A stretch of DNA of 46,438 nucleotides from Nostoc sp. CHAB 5834 (GCA_020829485.1 JAIVFU010000056.1:1-46438); one strand, 5' to 3'. Shown: positions 1-9,150, counted from the first letter of the stretch. The notes: generated by a model from the letters alone, not told the origin. Made by a program: numbers and translations.

Positions 1-112
1 ATAGGTTGCCACATCCTGCTAAGATTGACGACTTCTCAACCACCCCACTCCATAAATCTTTCTGACGATTGATGTCGGTTGTCGCTGTTTTCGTCGTCGT
101 CCGGCTATCCAT
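1..112 (-). CDS. possible 5' end of a gene running off the left edge
   Basis: An ATG at 112-110 on the minus strand opens a frame that stays open to base 1 (37 codons, beginning MDSRTTTKTATTD). It starts about 45 bases after the stop of the polysaccharide export gene and reads in the same direction, so it could be the next gene of an exopolysaccharide cluster. Such loci often carry a Wzc/GumC-type chain-length protein at this place, but nothing in the 37 residues identifies it. A second reading frame here closes early. The call rests only on position and an open frame. Confidence 0.35.
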   Translation of the reverse strand, partial: MDSRTTTKTATTDINRQKDLWSGVVEKSSILAGCGNL

Positions 113-156
113 CCCCACCGCATAGGCAGATGGGGAATTCCGCCGAATCAGTTAAA

Positions 157-1614
157 CTAAATTCCGAACAACCTCAGAATATTAAAAATAACGCCTAGAG
201 GCCCAGTTATGGTGTTTGTGGTATCGCCAGTCTGAGCTAAACCAGATCGGTTAACTACCACAACATCATTATTGCGGAGTATGGGATTAGTTTGCTCATT
301 AATCCCGGCGGAGAAATCCACTTTTACTATACGTTTAGTCACAGAACCATTAGGGTTCAGGCGAATCAAATCAACAGCATCACTACTAGCTCTGGCATCA
401 TTAAATCCTCCAGCAGCGAGTATAGCTTGATTTAAAGAGCTATTCGGCTGAACGTCTGTTAACCCTGGTTTTTTAACTTCACCTACCACACCAACTTGAA
501 TGCGTGCAGGAGATAAAGTAGTGGTAGCTAATTGAGTGGCTTCTGCGGGGTTAATTTCAGTTGCCGTCGGAATCACAATTGTATCTCCGTCTTGCACGAT
601 GATATCTTGATTGGCGTCACCACTCTGTAATAATTGCCAAAGATTGATATCTATAGCTTGTTCTGAACCAGTTCTTGTAGGTCGGCGTAGCTTGAGATTA
701 CGAATATCAGCCTGTGCTGTAATTCCCCCAGCTAATTGAATTACCCGCGTTACATTTGGTAGACCATTGGGAGTGGTAGTACCACTGTTATTGGTTGCGC
801 CTCCCCCCTGTGCATCTGTGCTAGCTGGGGTGACAAGATAGGAACCGGGACGGTTAACTTCACCGATAATTGTTACCGTGCGGGGTGTGGTTTGGCTAGC
901 GGCAAAGTTAGCTGCAAATATATTGCGGGATTCTGCCAAGTTGAAGTTGGTTGCAGTTGGCACAACTATAGTGTCTCCATCCCGCAAGGTAATATCCTGT
1001 GATAACCTGCCTGTTTGGATGAGTTCCTTTAAATTGATACTGACGACTTGCTCTGAGGAGCGCCCTATTTTACGCCGTAATTGAACTTGAGTCACATCCG
1101 CAGCCAGCCTTACCCCCTGTGCTGTTGTCAGTGCGGCTAATACAGTCGGGTATTGTACGCCAGGATTGTCTCCTGCGCCTCCGCTCAAGCTCAGGGTGTA
1201 AGCGCCTGGACGTGTCACCTCTCCGGCAACAAAAATATTAATGGGACGAGACGATAACAAATTGACTGAGATCAAGGGACGTTTCAGGAAACGAGCATAT
1301 CTTCTAGCAATTTCGTCAGCAGCCTGTTCAGTTGTTAGACCGAGGACTGACACACTGCCGATTAAAGGTAGGTTGATTGCTCCACCTGGGGGAATTTGAT
1401 ATTCACCTGTATATTCAGGTACTTCAAATACATTTACACGGATGCGATCGCCGCCTCCTAATGAATAATTAGTATCTAATTGTGTTGATGTGGTTGGTGG
1501 TAATGTTTGTCCCTGAGCTATCAGGGCAAATGGCACAACGGCATTGACAGCAGTTAACAAAGCCACACCCACAACTGGCCAAGTTAGGAATTTAAACAAA
1601 GTTGTGTTAAGCAT
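157..1614 (-). CDS. polysaccharide export protein with SLBB domains (Wza-like)
   Basis: Predicted periplasmic/outer-membrane polysaccharide export protein of about 485 residues. After a hydrophobic N-terminal signal segment comes a poly-export domain (YSLGGGDRIRVNVFEVPEY) followed by three SLBB-type modules, each recognisable by a GEV-x-x-PG motif (VAGEVTRPG, IIGEVNRPG, VVGEVKKPG). In the Wza family these domains form the outer-membrane channel for capsule or exopolysaccharide. The longest frame begins at 1644, but MLNTTLFKFLTW at 1614 gives a cleaner signal sequence, so that start is preferred. Repeated Gln/Thr/Asn-rich linkers separate the modules. A possible partner gene begins at 112 in the same direction. 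The family is clear; the exported polymer is unknown. Confidence 0.85.
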   Translation of the reverse strand: MLNTTLFKFLTWPVVGVALLTAVNAVVPFALIAQGQTLPPTTSTQLDTNYSLGGGDRIRVNVFEVPEYTGEYQIPPGGAINLPLIGSVSVLGLTTEQAADEIARRYARFLKRPLISVNLLSSRPINIFVAGEVTRPGAYTLSLSGGAGDNPGVQYPTVLAALTTAQGVRLAADVTQVQLRRKIGRSSEQVVSINLKELIQTGRLSQDITLRDGDTIVVPTATNFNLAESRNIFAANFAASQTTPRTVTIIGEVNRPGSYLVTPASTDAQGGGATNNSGTTTPNGLPNVTRVIQLAGGITAQADIRNLKLRRPTRTGSEQAIDINLWQLLQSGDANQDIIVQDGDTIVIPTATEINPAEATQLATTTLSPARIQVGVVGEVKKPGLTDVQPNSSLNQAILAAGGFNDARASSDAVDLIRLNPNGSVTKRIVKVDFSAGINEQTNPILRNNDVVVVNRSGLAQTGDTTNTITGPLGVIFNILRLFGI

Positions 1615-1644
1615 ATTTACCTGAGACTCTGAAACTACAATCAA

Positions 1645-2113
1645 TAAAGTACTGTCTTAACATTTTTATTTTGACTATACCTAAGTATTCATGTTCCCCA
1701 ACACTCTTATTTTCATCCAAAAGTGTCATTTCCCGGAGGAAATTTGTCTATTGAATTTGAATTTTTAGTGAAGTTAATTTAAAGTTAAGCAAATTTGAAT
1801 ATATAATTTATCAAAAATATTAGGAATTACGCAACTCAACGCAGTTTATACAAGAAGTTCTTTGTTAATCAATAAAGGACTTACGAATAAAATTTTCTTC
1901 TCAAAGTCAATTTTACGACATTTTAACTGTGAGTTTAAATCTGCTAGTCCTACCAAAATTATGAACAAGTTCATTAAATAAATACAAATAACCTTAAAAA
2001 TAGATCGGAATTTTATTTTTTGTCGGTTTGCTTCAGAAATATGAACTCAAAAAGGCAGAAATTTTGGGTTTTGTTGCTCAAGGCAACCCAAAATTTACTA
2101 TTTGCCAACAAGA
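1645..2113. other. AT-rich intergenic stretch
   Basis: About 470 bases between two minus-strand genes. It is AT-rich, has stops in all frames and no RNA gene or clear hairpin that I can see. It should hold the promoter of the SLBB gene, but no convincing -35/-10 pair stands out. Confidence 0.5.
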
Positions 2114-3097
2114 TTAATTCAGCGAGTCATTTTTTCTTTGGATTTGTTGAATAAAAAACTCTTCTAGGGAGTAACGCGACAAATTCATGGCAATAATTTT
2201 ACCCTCCATCAGACGAAGACTGGCAAGAAAATCATAGTAATCGTCTTGTAGTGTACCTTGCCAAGAACCATCGGGTTCAAATCTGAGAGTGGGTATCCAT
2301 TTTTTAAGAATTTCCCAGTCACCACCTTGACCTTTGACGTGATATGTGTTGTTTCTGCCTAAGAGTTCATTGAGGGAACCAGAGCAAATTAATTCACCTT
2401 GAGCGAGGATGGCAATGCGATCGCAAATCTGTTCTACTTCACTAAGAACGTGGCTGTTGAAAAAAATTGTCTTACCAGCAGCTTTTAGCGACAGGATAAT
2501 TTCCCGCATTTGGTAGCGTCCCACAGGATCAAGACCAGACATTGGTTCATCCAAAAAAACCAAATCTGGCTCGTTAATTAGCGCCTGTGCCATACCAACA
2601 CGCTGTAGCATTCCTTTAGAATAGCGACGCAGCAGCTTTTTACGGGCATCGGCTTGGGATAAACCCACTAATTCCAGCAGTTGGGGAATGCGTTGGCGTT
2701 GGACACTTTGGGGAATTTGGAATAGCCCGGCGACTAGCTGCAAAAATTCCCAGCCAGTGAGATAGTCATACAAATAGGGATTTTCCGGCAGATAGCCGAT
2801 ATATTGCTTGATAGTGCGATCGCCTATTGGCTTACCCAATAATAATCCCCGTCCAGAGCTAGGACGAATAATTCCCAGCAACAATTTTAAAAGGGTGGTT
2901 TTACCAGCACCGTTTGGCCCCAGCAACCCAAAGGTTTCACCTTTATAAACTGTTAAAGAACAGTTTTTGAGAGATACGACTTTTTGATTTAGCCAAAAAC
3001 CAGTGCGATAGACTTTTCGTAACTCAGAAGTCACGACTACTGGCGGAGTGTCCGTCGTATTAAGTTGAGAATCAGGGTCATCTGCAACAGACTTCAT
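2114..3097 (-). CDS. ABC transporter ATP-binding protein (CcmA/NatA type)
   Basis: Cytoplasmic ATPase subunit of an ABC transporter, 327 residues. Walker A GPNGAGKTT lies at residues 60-68, the signature YSKGMLQ at 159-165, Walker B LVFLDEP at 179-185 and the switch histidine at 216 (NSHVLSE). The ATPase domain is followed by about 100 C-terminal residues, as in NatA/DrrA-type exporters that pair with a separate permease. No permease gene is adjacent: the neighbours are the SLBB protein and hisB, so the substrate is not predictable. The first 20 residues are Asp/Thr-rich and poorly conserved in type, so a slightly later start is possible. In cyanobacteria such orphan ATPases are often encoded apart from their membrane subunit. 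Confidence 0.88.
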   Translation of the reverse strand: MKSVADDPDSQLNTTDTPPVVVTSELRKVYRTGFWLNQKVVSLKNCSLTVYKGETFGLLGPNGAGKTTLLKLLLGIIRPSSGRGLLLGKPIGDRTIKQYIGYLPENPYLYDYLTGWEFLQLVAGLFQIPQSVQRQRIPQLLELVGLSQADARKKLLRRYSKGMLQRVGMAQALINEPDLVFLDEPMSGLDPVGRYQMREIILSLKAAGKTIFFNSHVLSEVEQICDRIAILAQGELICSGSLNELLGRNNTYHVKGQGGDWEILKKWIPTLRFEPDGSWQGTLQDDYYDFLASLRLMEGKIIAMNLSRYSLEEFFIQQIQRKNDSLN

Positions 3098-3195
3098 CTC
3101 GGTTCAACCACTAATTACCAGCTTGGTATTAATTACAATTTACCCAGTAGGCTGATAATAACCATCACCAAGCAGTGTGTCAATTATTGGGAACT

Positions 3196-3227
3196 AGGGA
3201 GTGGGGAGTGGGGAGTGGGGAGTGGGG
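3196..3227. repeat. heptameric STRR (ggggagt)n
   Basis: Four to five head-to-tail copies of a 7-base unit GGGGAGT lie downstream of hisB and upstream of the ABC ATPase gene. This is the STRR class known from heterocystous cyanobacteria. It is not coding. Confidence 0.8.
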
Positions 3228-3344
3228 AAAAGGGAGGGGAACTCTTAGCTGGGAGCAAGGGAGAATTTTCCCTTCAGGAAGAGCAGCATCCCGGCCCTCT
3301 GCCTTTTTTGAATGCCCAATGCCCCATGCCCCATTTGACTCCTT

Positions 3345-3986
3345 TCATAGAACGCCTTTAGAACTGGGAATTAGACCGGCACGACGAGGGTCTATTTCCA
3401 CCGCCAGGCGGGTTGCCCTTGCAAATGCCTTAAATGTAGCTTCAATAATGTGATGGGAATTAATCCCATCCAGTTGCCGAATGTGCAGTGTCATTTGGCT
3501 ATGGTTCACAAGTGCCACAAAAAATTCGCGCACGAGTTGGGTGTCATAGGTTCCTACGCGCTGGGTAGGAATTTGTAAGCCGTAACTGAGGTGAGGCCGT
3601 CCAGAAAAGTCTAGGGCTACCTGAACTAAGGCTTCATCCAGTGGCGCAAGAAAATTACCAAAGCGGACAATGCCTTTTCTGTCGCCTAGTGCTTGGTTAA
3701 AGGCTTGGCCCAAGGTAATACCTACATCTTCGTTGGTGTGATGGTCATCAATTTCCCAGTCTCCCTTGGCTTGGACATCTATATCAATCAGCCCGTGGGA
3801 GGCAATTTGATGCAACATGTGGTCTAAAAACGGAATGCCAGTTGCTGCCGTGCAAGTGCCTCTACCATCCAGATTGATGGTAACTTGCACAGCAGTTTCC
3901 CCAGTGGTGCGTTGAACAGTGGCAATCCGAGGGGTTTTAGTTGACTGGTCGTAGTTTGAATTAACTTGGCGATTGGTTGTTTGCAT
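3345..3986 (-). CDS. hisB: imidazoleglycerol-phosphate dehydratase
   Basis: Converts imidazole glycerol phosphate to imidazole acetol phosphate in histidine biosynthesis (cytosolic). The 213-residue product has the two metal-binding signatures of the family: the duplicated His-His segments [10 protein letters not shown] and INSHHIIEA, plus [13 protein letters not shown]. Length fits the monofunctional bacterial enzyme of roughly 200 residues, not the HisB fused to a phosphatase. A longer frame runs upstream to 4082, but its extra 32 residues ([12 protein letters not shown]) are simply translated heptamer repeats, so MQTTNRQ at 3986 is preferred. The repeat block reaches the start codon itself and no Shine-Dalgarno sequence is visible. 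fabI lies upstream in the same direction. Confidence 0.95.
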   Translation of the reverse strand: MQTTNRQVNSNYDQSTKTPRIATVQRTTGETAVQVTINLDGRGTCTAATGIPFLDHMLHQIASHGLIDIDVQAKGDWEIDDHHTNEDVGITLGQAFNQALGDRKGIVRFGNFLAPLDEALVQVALDFSGRPHLSYGLQIPTQRVGTYDTQLVREFFVALVNHSQMTLHIRQLDGINSHHIIEATFKAFARATRLAVEIDPRRAGLIPSSKGVL

Positions 3987-4101
3987 GGGGAATGGGGAAT
4001 GGGGAATGGGGAATAGGGAATAGGGAATGAGGAATGGGGAATGGGCAAGAATAATTCTTCGCTTACTCCCCCTACTCCCCACTCCCTACTCCCCACTCCC
4101 C
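3986..4101. repeat. two heptameric STRR blocks between fabI and hisB
   Basis: Block one (3986-4045) is eight or more units of TGGGGAA with small variations; block two (4065-4101) is units of CTCCCCA/CTCCCTA on the opposite strand sense. Together they fill almost the whole gap between fabI and hisB. The first block begins on the A of the hisB ATG, replacing any ordinary ribosome binding site. The two blocks are partly complementary and could form a weak stem in the RNA. Confidence 0.85.
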
Positions 4102-4109
4102 AAATTATC

Positions 4110-4886
4110 TTACATTCCCATAATTTCATATCCTGCATCTACATACAGCACTTGTCCGGTAATGCCGCTAGACAAATCACTACATAAGAAAGCGGCAGCG
4201 TTGCCCACTTCTAGCTGAGTTACGGTGCGTCGTAGGGGAGCCACTTCTTCTACATGATGAATCATATCCAAAATCCCACCCACTGCTGAAGATGCCAAGG
4301 TGCGGATGGGGCCTGCGGAAATGGCATTGACGCGGATATTTTGTGGCCCTAGTTCAGCAGCCAAGTAACGCACACTCATTTCTAAGCCCGCCTTGGCAAC
4401 TCCCATGACATTATAGTTAGGGATTGCTCTGACACCGCCTAAATATGTGAGGGTGACGATACTACCTCCCTCTGTCATCAAAGGTTTAGCTGCACCACTT
4501 AACTGCACCAGCGAGTAGGTACTAATTTCTAAGGCGGTGTTGAAGCCAGAACGCGAAGTTTGGCTAAAATCTCCAGTCAAATCATCTTTGCTGGCAAAGG
4601 CAAGACAATGGATGAGGATGTCTAGCTTTCCCCACTTTTCGCGGATTGTCTCAAAGGTAGATTGAATCTGTTCATCATCTTGGACATTACAGGGAAGAAA
4701 TAAGCTGGGGTTGAGAGGTTCTACCAATTCCGCAACTTTTTTTTCCATCTTGCCGCGTTCATCGGGCAGGTAGGTAATACCCAGGTTTGCTCCGGCTTTA
4801 TGCAGCTGTTGAGCGATGCCCCAAGCGATCGAGCGGTTATTGGCAATACCTGTAACAAGAGCATTTTTTCCAGTCAGATTTAGCAT
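4110..4886 (-). CDS. fabI: enoyl-[acyl-carrier-protein] reductase (NADH)
   Basis: Catalyses the last reduction of each fatty-acid elongation cycle in the cytosol. 258 residues, the usual FabI length. The N-terminal nucleotide motif TGIANNRSIAWGIA is the FabI-specific variant of the SDR glycine pattern, and the catalytic pair Y158-x6-K165 (YNVMGVAK) with Y148 is present, matching Tyr156/Lys163/Tyr146 of the E. coli enzyme. The start MLNLTGKNALVTG is conserved in type. It is divergent from ntcA, with about 380 bases between the two start codons, and hisB follows in the same direction after a repeat-filled gap. Confidence 0.95.
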   Translation of the reverse strand: MLNLTGKNALVTGIANNRSIAWGIAQQLHKAGANLGITYLPDERGKMEKKVAELVEPLNPSLFLPCNVQDDEQIQSTFETIREKWGKLDILIHCLAFASKDDLTGDFSQTSRSGFNTALEISTYSLVQLSGAAKPLMTEGGSIVTLTYLGGVRAIPNYNVMGVAKAGLEMSVRYLAAELGPQNIRVNAISAGPIRTLASSAVGGILDMIHHVEEVAPLRRTVTQLEVGNAAAFLCSDLSSGITGQVLYVDAGYEIMGM

Positions 4887-5166
4887 ATAAATTGTTAATG
4901 CGATCGATCATCTAGGAGCATACTAGAATCTGAGGCACGTTTTGTCTTTGTTTTATACAGGATTTGCAAAAATGAATATTGGTAAGAGTGTTTGCTGCGT
5001 GTAAAAATCTTGATTTTTCCTAAAGATATTCTCCAAATAACTTTATTTGTTCTTTAAAAAACCCTTTCTAATACTGCTATTGGAAGTACTTATCAACAAT
5101 TTGTAGCTGAAAGGATCAACAATTATGTATCATTATAAACAAAGAGTTATGAAGAGATTAGTTTGA

Positions 5167-5180
5167 GTATAGGAAAGTAC
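5167..5180 (+). promoter_or_regulatory. NtcA binding box GTA-N8-TAC upstream of ntcA
   Basis: A perfect NtcA palindrome, GTATAGGAAAGTAC, lies 89 bases upstream of the ntcA ATG at 5269. A weak -10-like element (TTTATT at 5199-5204) follows about 18 bases later, close to the roughly 22-base spacing of class II NtcA-activated promoters. This supports autoregulation of ntcA, as known in Anabaena. The start site itself cannot be seen. Confidence 0.7.
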
Positions 5181-5268
5181 AGAAAGGTTGACGGTGCTTT
5201 ATTCATTTTTCGGGTGTATTCTTAGGTAATCAGTTTTTGTTTTTCCGGCATTGGGTAGGGGAAGGGAG

Positions 5269-5940
5269 ATGATCGTGACACAAGATAAAGCCCTAGCAAA
5301 TGTATTTCGTCAGATGGCGACCGGGGCGTTTCCGCCAGTTGTGGAAACGTTTGAACGCAATAAAACGATCTTTTTTCCTGGCGATCCTGCCGAACGAGTT
5401 TATTTTCTTTTGAAAGGTGCTGTTAAACTTTCCAGGGTGTACGAGGCAGGAGAGGAAATAACGGTAGCGTTGCTGCGGGAAAATAGTGTTTTTGGTGTAT
5501 TGTCATTGCTGACGGGAAATAAGTCGGATCGGTTTTACCATGCGGTTGCATTTACGCCTGCGGAATTACTGTCAGCACCAATTGAACAAGTGGAGCAAGC
5601 GCTAAAGGAAAATCCAGAATTATCAATGTTAATGCTGCGAGGTCTGTCTTCGCGCATTTTACAAACGGAGATGATGATTGAAACTCTCGCTCACCGAGAT
5701 ATGGGTTCTAGGTTGGTAAGTTTTTTGCTAATTCTTTGTCGGGATTTTGGAGTTCCTTGTGCAGATGGGATCACAATTGATCTGAAGTTATCTCATCAAG
5801 CGATCGCAGAGGCAATTGGTTCAACTCGTGTTACCGTTACTAGGCTACTAGGGGATTTGCGTGAAAAAAAGATGATTTCTATCCACAAAAAGAAGATTAC
5901 TGTGCATAAACCTGTTACCTTAAGTAGGCAATTCACATAA
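5269..5940 (+). CDS. ntcA: global nitrogen regulator NtcA
   Basis: CRP-family transcription factor that activates nitrogen-assimilation and heterocyst genes when 2-oxoglutarate is high. The 223-residue product shows the cNMP-type beta barrel with the 2-oxoglutarate contacts of the family (F75-G76-V77-L78, R88, R129, E134), the long dimer helix, and a C-terminal helix-turn-helix at residues about 173-196 ([21 protein letters not shown]). The frame is open from 5251, but [13 protein letters not shown] at 5269 is the conserved start and has a strong GGGAAGGGAG ribosome site just before it. A perfect NtcA box lies upstream, suggesting autoregulation. The gene is divergent from fabI and followed by a DUF3084 gene. 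Confidence 0.97.
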   Translation: MIVTQDKALANVFRQMATGAFPPVVETFERNKTIFFPGDPAERVYFLLKGAVKLSRVYEAGEEITVALLRENSVFGVLSLLTGNKSDRFYHAVAFTPAELLSAPIEQVEQALKENPELSMLMLRGLSSRILQTEMMIETLAHRDMGSRLVSFLLILCRDFGVPCADGITIDLKLSHQAIAEAIGSTRVTVTRLLGDLREKKMISIHKKKITVHKPVTLSRQFT

Positions 5941-6108
5941 AATCAATTGGAGAAAGGGGAATCGGCGCGTGTTCTATTTTAAAAAATGACACTAATAGCT
6001 AGAGGTAAATCTAAAATTGAGTAATTTCAGCTATTGCCAATTTCCACTTCTTTCCAGACAATGCTTAAAAGTAGTAGGCTGTATCTGGAAGGATTTCGGT
6101 AGCTAAAG

Positions 6109-7599
6109 ATGACCACCGGATACATCCTCATCGCAGCAATTTTAATTCTGGGAGGCGTAATTGCAACCGTGGGCGATCGCATCGGCACACGAGTTGGCAA
6201 AGCTCGCCTCTCACTTTTTAACCTTCGTCCGAAAAATACTGCTGTAGTGGTAACTATTTTTACGGGTGGTTTGATTTCAGCATCAACATTAGGAATTTTA
6301 TTCGCTGCCGACGAAGGGTTGCGAAAGGGAGTCTTTGAATTAGAAGATATTCAAACAGACCTCAGACAGAAGCGGGAACAGCTAAAAACCGCAGAAACTC
6401 AGAAAAGTCAGGTAGAGAGTGAGCTAAACCAAGCAAGAATTGCCCAAGCAAAAGCACAACAAGACTTGCAGCTAATCAATCAATATTTGCAGGCGGCGAA
6501 TGCCAAACAACGCCAAACACAAGCTCAGTTGAACCGCACCATTAGTCAACAAGCTCAAACTCAAACTCAACTCCAACGCACTCAAGGTCAGCTAGAACAA
6601 GTTGTACCTCAGTACCAAAAAGCTATAGCTGAATTGCAAAGCGTTTACAATCAGAGAAAGGAGCTACAGGCGGCAGTTGAACTACTGAAGACAGAACGTC
6701 AACGACTGTACGCTGAAGCAAAAAAAGCCATTGACGAAGCCAAAACAGCTATTGAAAAACGCGATCGCGAACTTGCTAATCGCCAAGAAGCCATAGAAGT
6801 GCGGGATCAAAAAATCTCGCAACTCGATCAATTGATTCAAAAACGTAATATAGAAGTTGCAGCACGAGAGCAAGTGATTGCCAAACGAGAATCGCGCCTC
6901 AAAGAATTGGAAGCACAACAGGAGCAACTAGAACTGGAAGTTGCAAGGTTGGAAAAATATTATCAGTCCTACCGCGACCTGCGTCTAGGTAAGCTAGCCT
7001 TAGTTCGCGGTCAAGTTCTATCTGCTGCTGTAGTTCGTATTACGCAACCTGCTGCTGCTCGTCAGGCAGTGATACAACTTTTACAAGAAGCCAATCGCAA
7101 CGCCAACCTCAGATTAAGTGAGCCTGGGGCAAATCCGGCAAATGTAGAGCTAGTGCGCGTGACCCAGGATAGGGTTGACCAATTGAGCAAGCAGATTGGC
7201 GATGGTCAAGAATACGTGGTGCGAATTTTCTCGGCTGGTAATTACGTCAGGGGAGAAAAGCAGATAGAATTTTTCGCCGATACAGCCCGCAATCAACTGG
7301 TTTTTTCGGGAGGTGCAGTATTGGCCACAACTACTGCTGATTCCAAAACCATGACATCTTATCAGTTACAGCAGCGACTGGAAATACTGATTTCTGCTTC
7401 CCAATTTCGGGCCCGTAATGCCGGAATTGTCGAAGATGTGCAAGTAGAGGGGACTTTCTTACGCTTTGTCAGCCAATTAAGACAGTACAATCAACCCTTG
7501 GAGATTAAAGCGATCGCAGCAGAGGACACTTATACAGCCGGGCCATTGAGAGTAAAATTAGTGGCAATAGTCAACGGACAAATTATTTTTACTACTTAA
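6109..7599 (+). CDS. DUF3084 membrane-anchored coiled-coil protein
   Basis: Conserved cyanobacterial protein of 496 residues and unknown function. Two hydrophobic segments at residues about 3-22 and 46-67 anchor it in the membrane; between them a short basic stretch (GDRIGTRVGKARLSLFNLRPK) is typical of DUF3084. Residues about 75-285 form a long Gln/Glu/Lys-rich coiled coil, and the C-terminal 200 residues make a globular domain. The topology suggests a scaffold or tether, but this is inference. It follows ntcA by 168 bases and precedes the YqgF-like gene by 116 bases, all in one direction; co-transcription of the last two is plausible. Confidence 0.85.
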   Translation: MTTGYILIAAILILGGVIATVGDRIGTRVGKARLSLFNLRPKNTAVVVTIFTGGLISASTLGILFAADEGLRKGVFELEDIQTDLRQKREQLKTAETQKSQVESELNQARIAQAKAQQDLQLINQYLQAANAKQRQTQAQLNRTISQQAQTQTQLQRTQGQLEQVVPQYQKAIAELQSVYNQRKELQAAVELLKTERQRLYAEAKKAIDEAKTAIEKRDRELANRQEAIEVRDQKISQLDQLIQKRNIEVAAREQVIAKRESRLKELEAQQEQLELEVARLEKYYQSYRDLRLGKLALVRGQVLSAAVVRITQPAAARQAVIQLLQEANRNANLRLSEPGANPANVELVRVTQDRVDQLSKQIGDGQEYVVRIFSAGNYVRGEKQIEFFADTARNQLVFSGGAVLATTTADSKTMTSYQLQQRLEILISASQFRARNAGIVEDVQVEGTFLRFVSQLRQYNQPLEIKAIAAEDTYTAGPLRVKLVAIVNGQIIFTT

Positions 7600-7715
7600 A
7601 ACATTATTTGCACACTGTTATTAGTAAGATTTAAACATATCGAACAGCAGTCAAAATAGTTGCTGTGATTGCATTTATTGATTTCTAATTCTTAATTTTT
7701 AATTTTTAATTTATT

Positions 7716-8168
7716 ATGACTTTCCCGGAATTTTCACCAACGCAACCAGTGATATTGGGATTTGATCCAGGTCGAGATAAGTGTGGTTTAGCGGTGATGG
7801 GACTGGATCGGCAATTGTATTATCATCAGGTCGTGCTAGCAAAAGAGGCGATCGCTACCATTGAGACACTGCGTCAAAAGTTTCCGATCTCTTTGATGGT
7901 CATGGGCGATCAAACTACAGCCAAGCAGTGGAGACAGCAATTATATCAGGAATTGAAAGAACCTCTGAGTATTATTTTAGTGGATGAGCGCTACACAACC
8001 TTAGAAGCACGCGATCGCTATTGGCAAATGTTCCCACCCAAAGGGCTAATAAAGCTATTGCCACAAGGTCTGCGACAGCCACCAAGACCGATAGATGACA
8101 TTGTTGCCATCCTCTTAATCGAAAGATACTTAAATCGCCTCACAGAATCAGCACTCAACCGATTTTAG
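7716..8168 (+). CDS. YqgF/RuvX-fold nuclease-like protein
   Basis: 150-residue protein with the RNase H-like fold of YqgF/RuvX. The first-strand motif GFDPGRDKCGLAV supplies the D-x-G acid, VDERYTTLEA corresponds to the second conserved segment (DER-x-TT), and DDIVAILLIERYL to the C-terminal acidic helix. YqgF proteins process the 5' end of pre-16S rRNA; RuvX has been described as a resolvase. This cyanobacterial branch is divergent from canonical YqgF (DPGRDK instead of DVGxKR), so a genome may also carry a standard copy and the substrate remains open. It sits directly after the DUF3084 gene. Confidence 0.8.
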   Translation: MTFPEFSPTQPVILGFDPGRDKCGLAVMGLDRQLYYHQVVLAKEAIATIETLRQKFPISLMVMGDQTTAKQWRQQLYQELKEPLSIILVDERYTTLEARDRYWQMFPPKGLIKLLPQGLRQPPRPIDDIVAILLIERYLNRLTESALNRF

Positions 8169-8272
8169 ATTTTGGGATTTTGGATTTTGGATTCAAGCAA
8201 AAATCTAAAATCCAAAATCTAACAATTTTGAATTCAATCTAAAATCTAAAATCTAAAATCCAAAATTGCATC
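8166..8272. repeat. STRR block of GATTTTG / AAAATCTA units
   Basis: Starting at the stop codon of the YqgF-like gene, GATTTTGG units (8166-8190) are followed by complementary AAAATC(T/C)A units (8202-8272). The two halves can fold into a long AT-rich stem between two convergent genes, so the block may also act as a terminator. Confidence 0.75.
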
Positions 8273-8283
8273 ACTCCTAACTC

Positions 8284-8547
8284 CTAGAGTTCCGCCCGAA
8301 TAGTAAAAGCATAATCTCCTCCAGGCTCTAGCTGATAATCTTGTTGCTCCAAGAATCGACCGAGGGGTTCTTTGATTAAGGCGCGGCCTTGGGAAGGCTT
8401 GACGGCAAGTTCTCCCCGGCGAAAATGCCACTGGAAATGCCACTCAAACTCACCTGCATTCACTTCGCCTTCAAGGAAGCCGTGTTGCCAGGATTGGCGA
8501 GTAATTCTGACATGGGCAATGGTTTCTGGCAGACGTTTTGCACTCAC
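8284..8547 (-). CDS. DUF3146 family protein
   Basis: Small conserved cyanobacterial protein of 87 residues and unknown function. The sequence is rich in aromatic and basic residues (TRQSWQHGFLEGEV, EWHFQWHFRRGELAVKP) and matches the DUF3146 pattern as I remember it. The start is a GTG at 8547 that gives SAKRLPETIAHVRI, a conserved-looking N-terminus; no ATG lies nearby. There is no signal peptide or membrane segment, so it is probably cytosolic. It converges on the YqgF-like gene across a repeat block. Confidence 0.75.
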   Translation of the reverse strand: MSAKRLPETIAHVRITRQSWQHGFLEGEVNAGEFEWHFQWHFRRGELAVKPSQGRALIKEPLGRFLEQQDYQLEPGGDYAFTIRAEL

Positions 8548-9150
8548 AATGCTTTATGTCAAGTGTGGAATAACAGCCGATGATATAGGCTGGCTACTTA
8601 TTTTATTTACCAAACATATCTTAATTAGACAAACCGATAAAGTGGGTATTTCAGACCTAACCCCCAGCCCCTTCCCTTGTAGCAGGGCTGTTTCATTCGA
8701 TCTCTTAGGGATTTTGTCAAGAGTATGAGTCAGAAATTTGCTTGAGTGGGAAAAAGAAAAACTACCACCTCAACCAGCAAATTTAAGTGCGTTCACCATT
8801 TTCTTGCCCAATCAGATTTTTTAGTCACCTGGTTTTTTTGCTTGAAACGCTTGTAAATCAGCGCCTTTTAGGGAATGAAACAGCCCTGCTTTATAAGGGG
8901 GAATTAAGGGGGGTAAAACGCCTGTGGGATAAGCGTTTGAGCTTAATTTGACACCAATGAGCATTGTGCTTTACCCCTACGAGAAATCTATATGTATGAG
9001 GATTTTGGTGAATTGGTATGAGTAGAGTATTGCACTTATGGATTATTCACTCATCAGCAAGTCTAAGTACTAGGGAAGATTTATGATGAATCGCTAAAAA
9101 AGCTTTGGCTAACTGATCGATAATTGGGGCAGAAAGCTAGAGCTAGAAGC
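8548..9150. other. 600-base gap holding an inverted-repeat element
   Basis: No believable gene. It holds the upstream region of the DUF3146 gene, the inverted-repeat element at 8681-8890, and the upstream region of the aldo/keto reductase gene. A 118-codon frame on the plus strand is the antisense shadow of DUF3146 running on into non-coding DNA. Confidence 0.6.
8681..8890. repeat. 210-bp element with perfect 18-bp terminal inverted repeats
   Basis: AGCAGGGCTGTTTCATTC at 8681-8698 is the exact reverse complement of 8873-8890. An imperfect extension (CCCTT near each outer end) lengthens the arms. The 174-base interior has no ORF. This is the structure expected of a MITE or the collapsed ends of an insertion sequence; I could not find a clear target duplication. 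Confidence 0.65.

Noticed and set aside
3986..4101. Possible CRISPR array
   Set aside because: Units are 7 bases with no spacers; these are STRRs. No CRISPR repeats or cas genes were seen anywhere.
8372..8728. 118-codon plus-strand ORF
   Set aside because: Mostly antisense to DUF3146, then runs into an inverted-repeat element; composition unlike a real protein.
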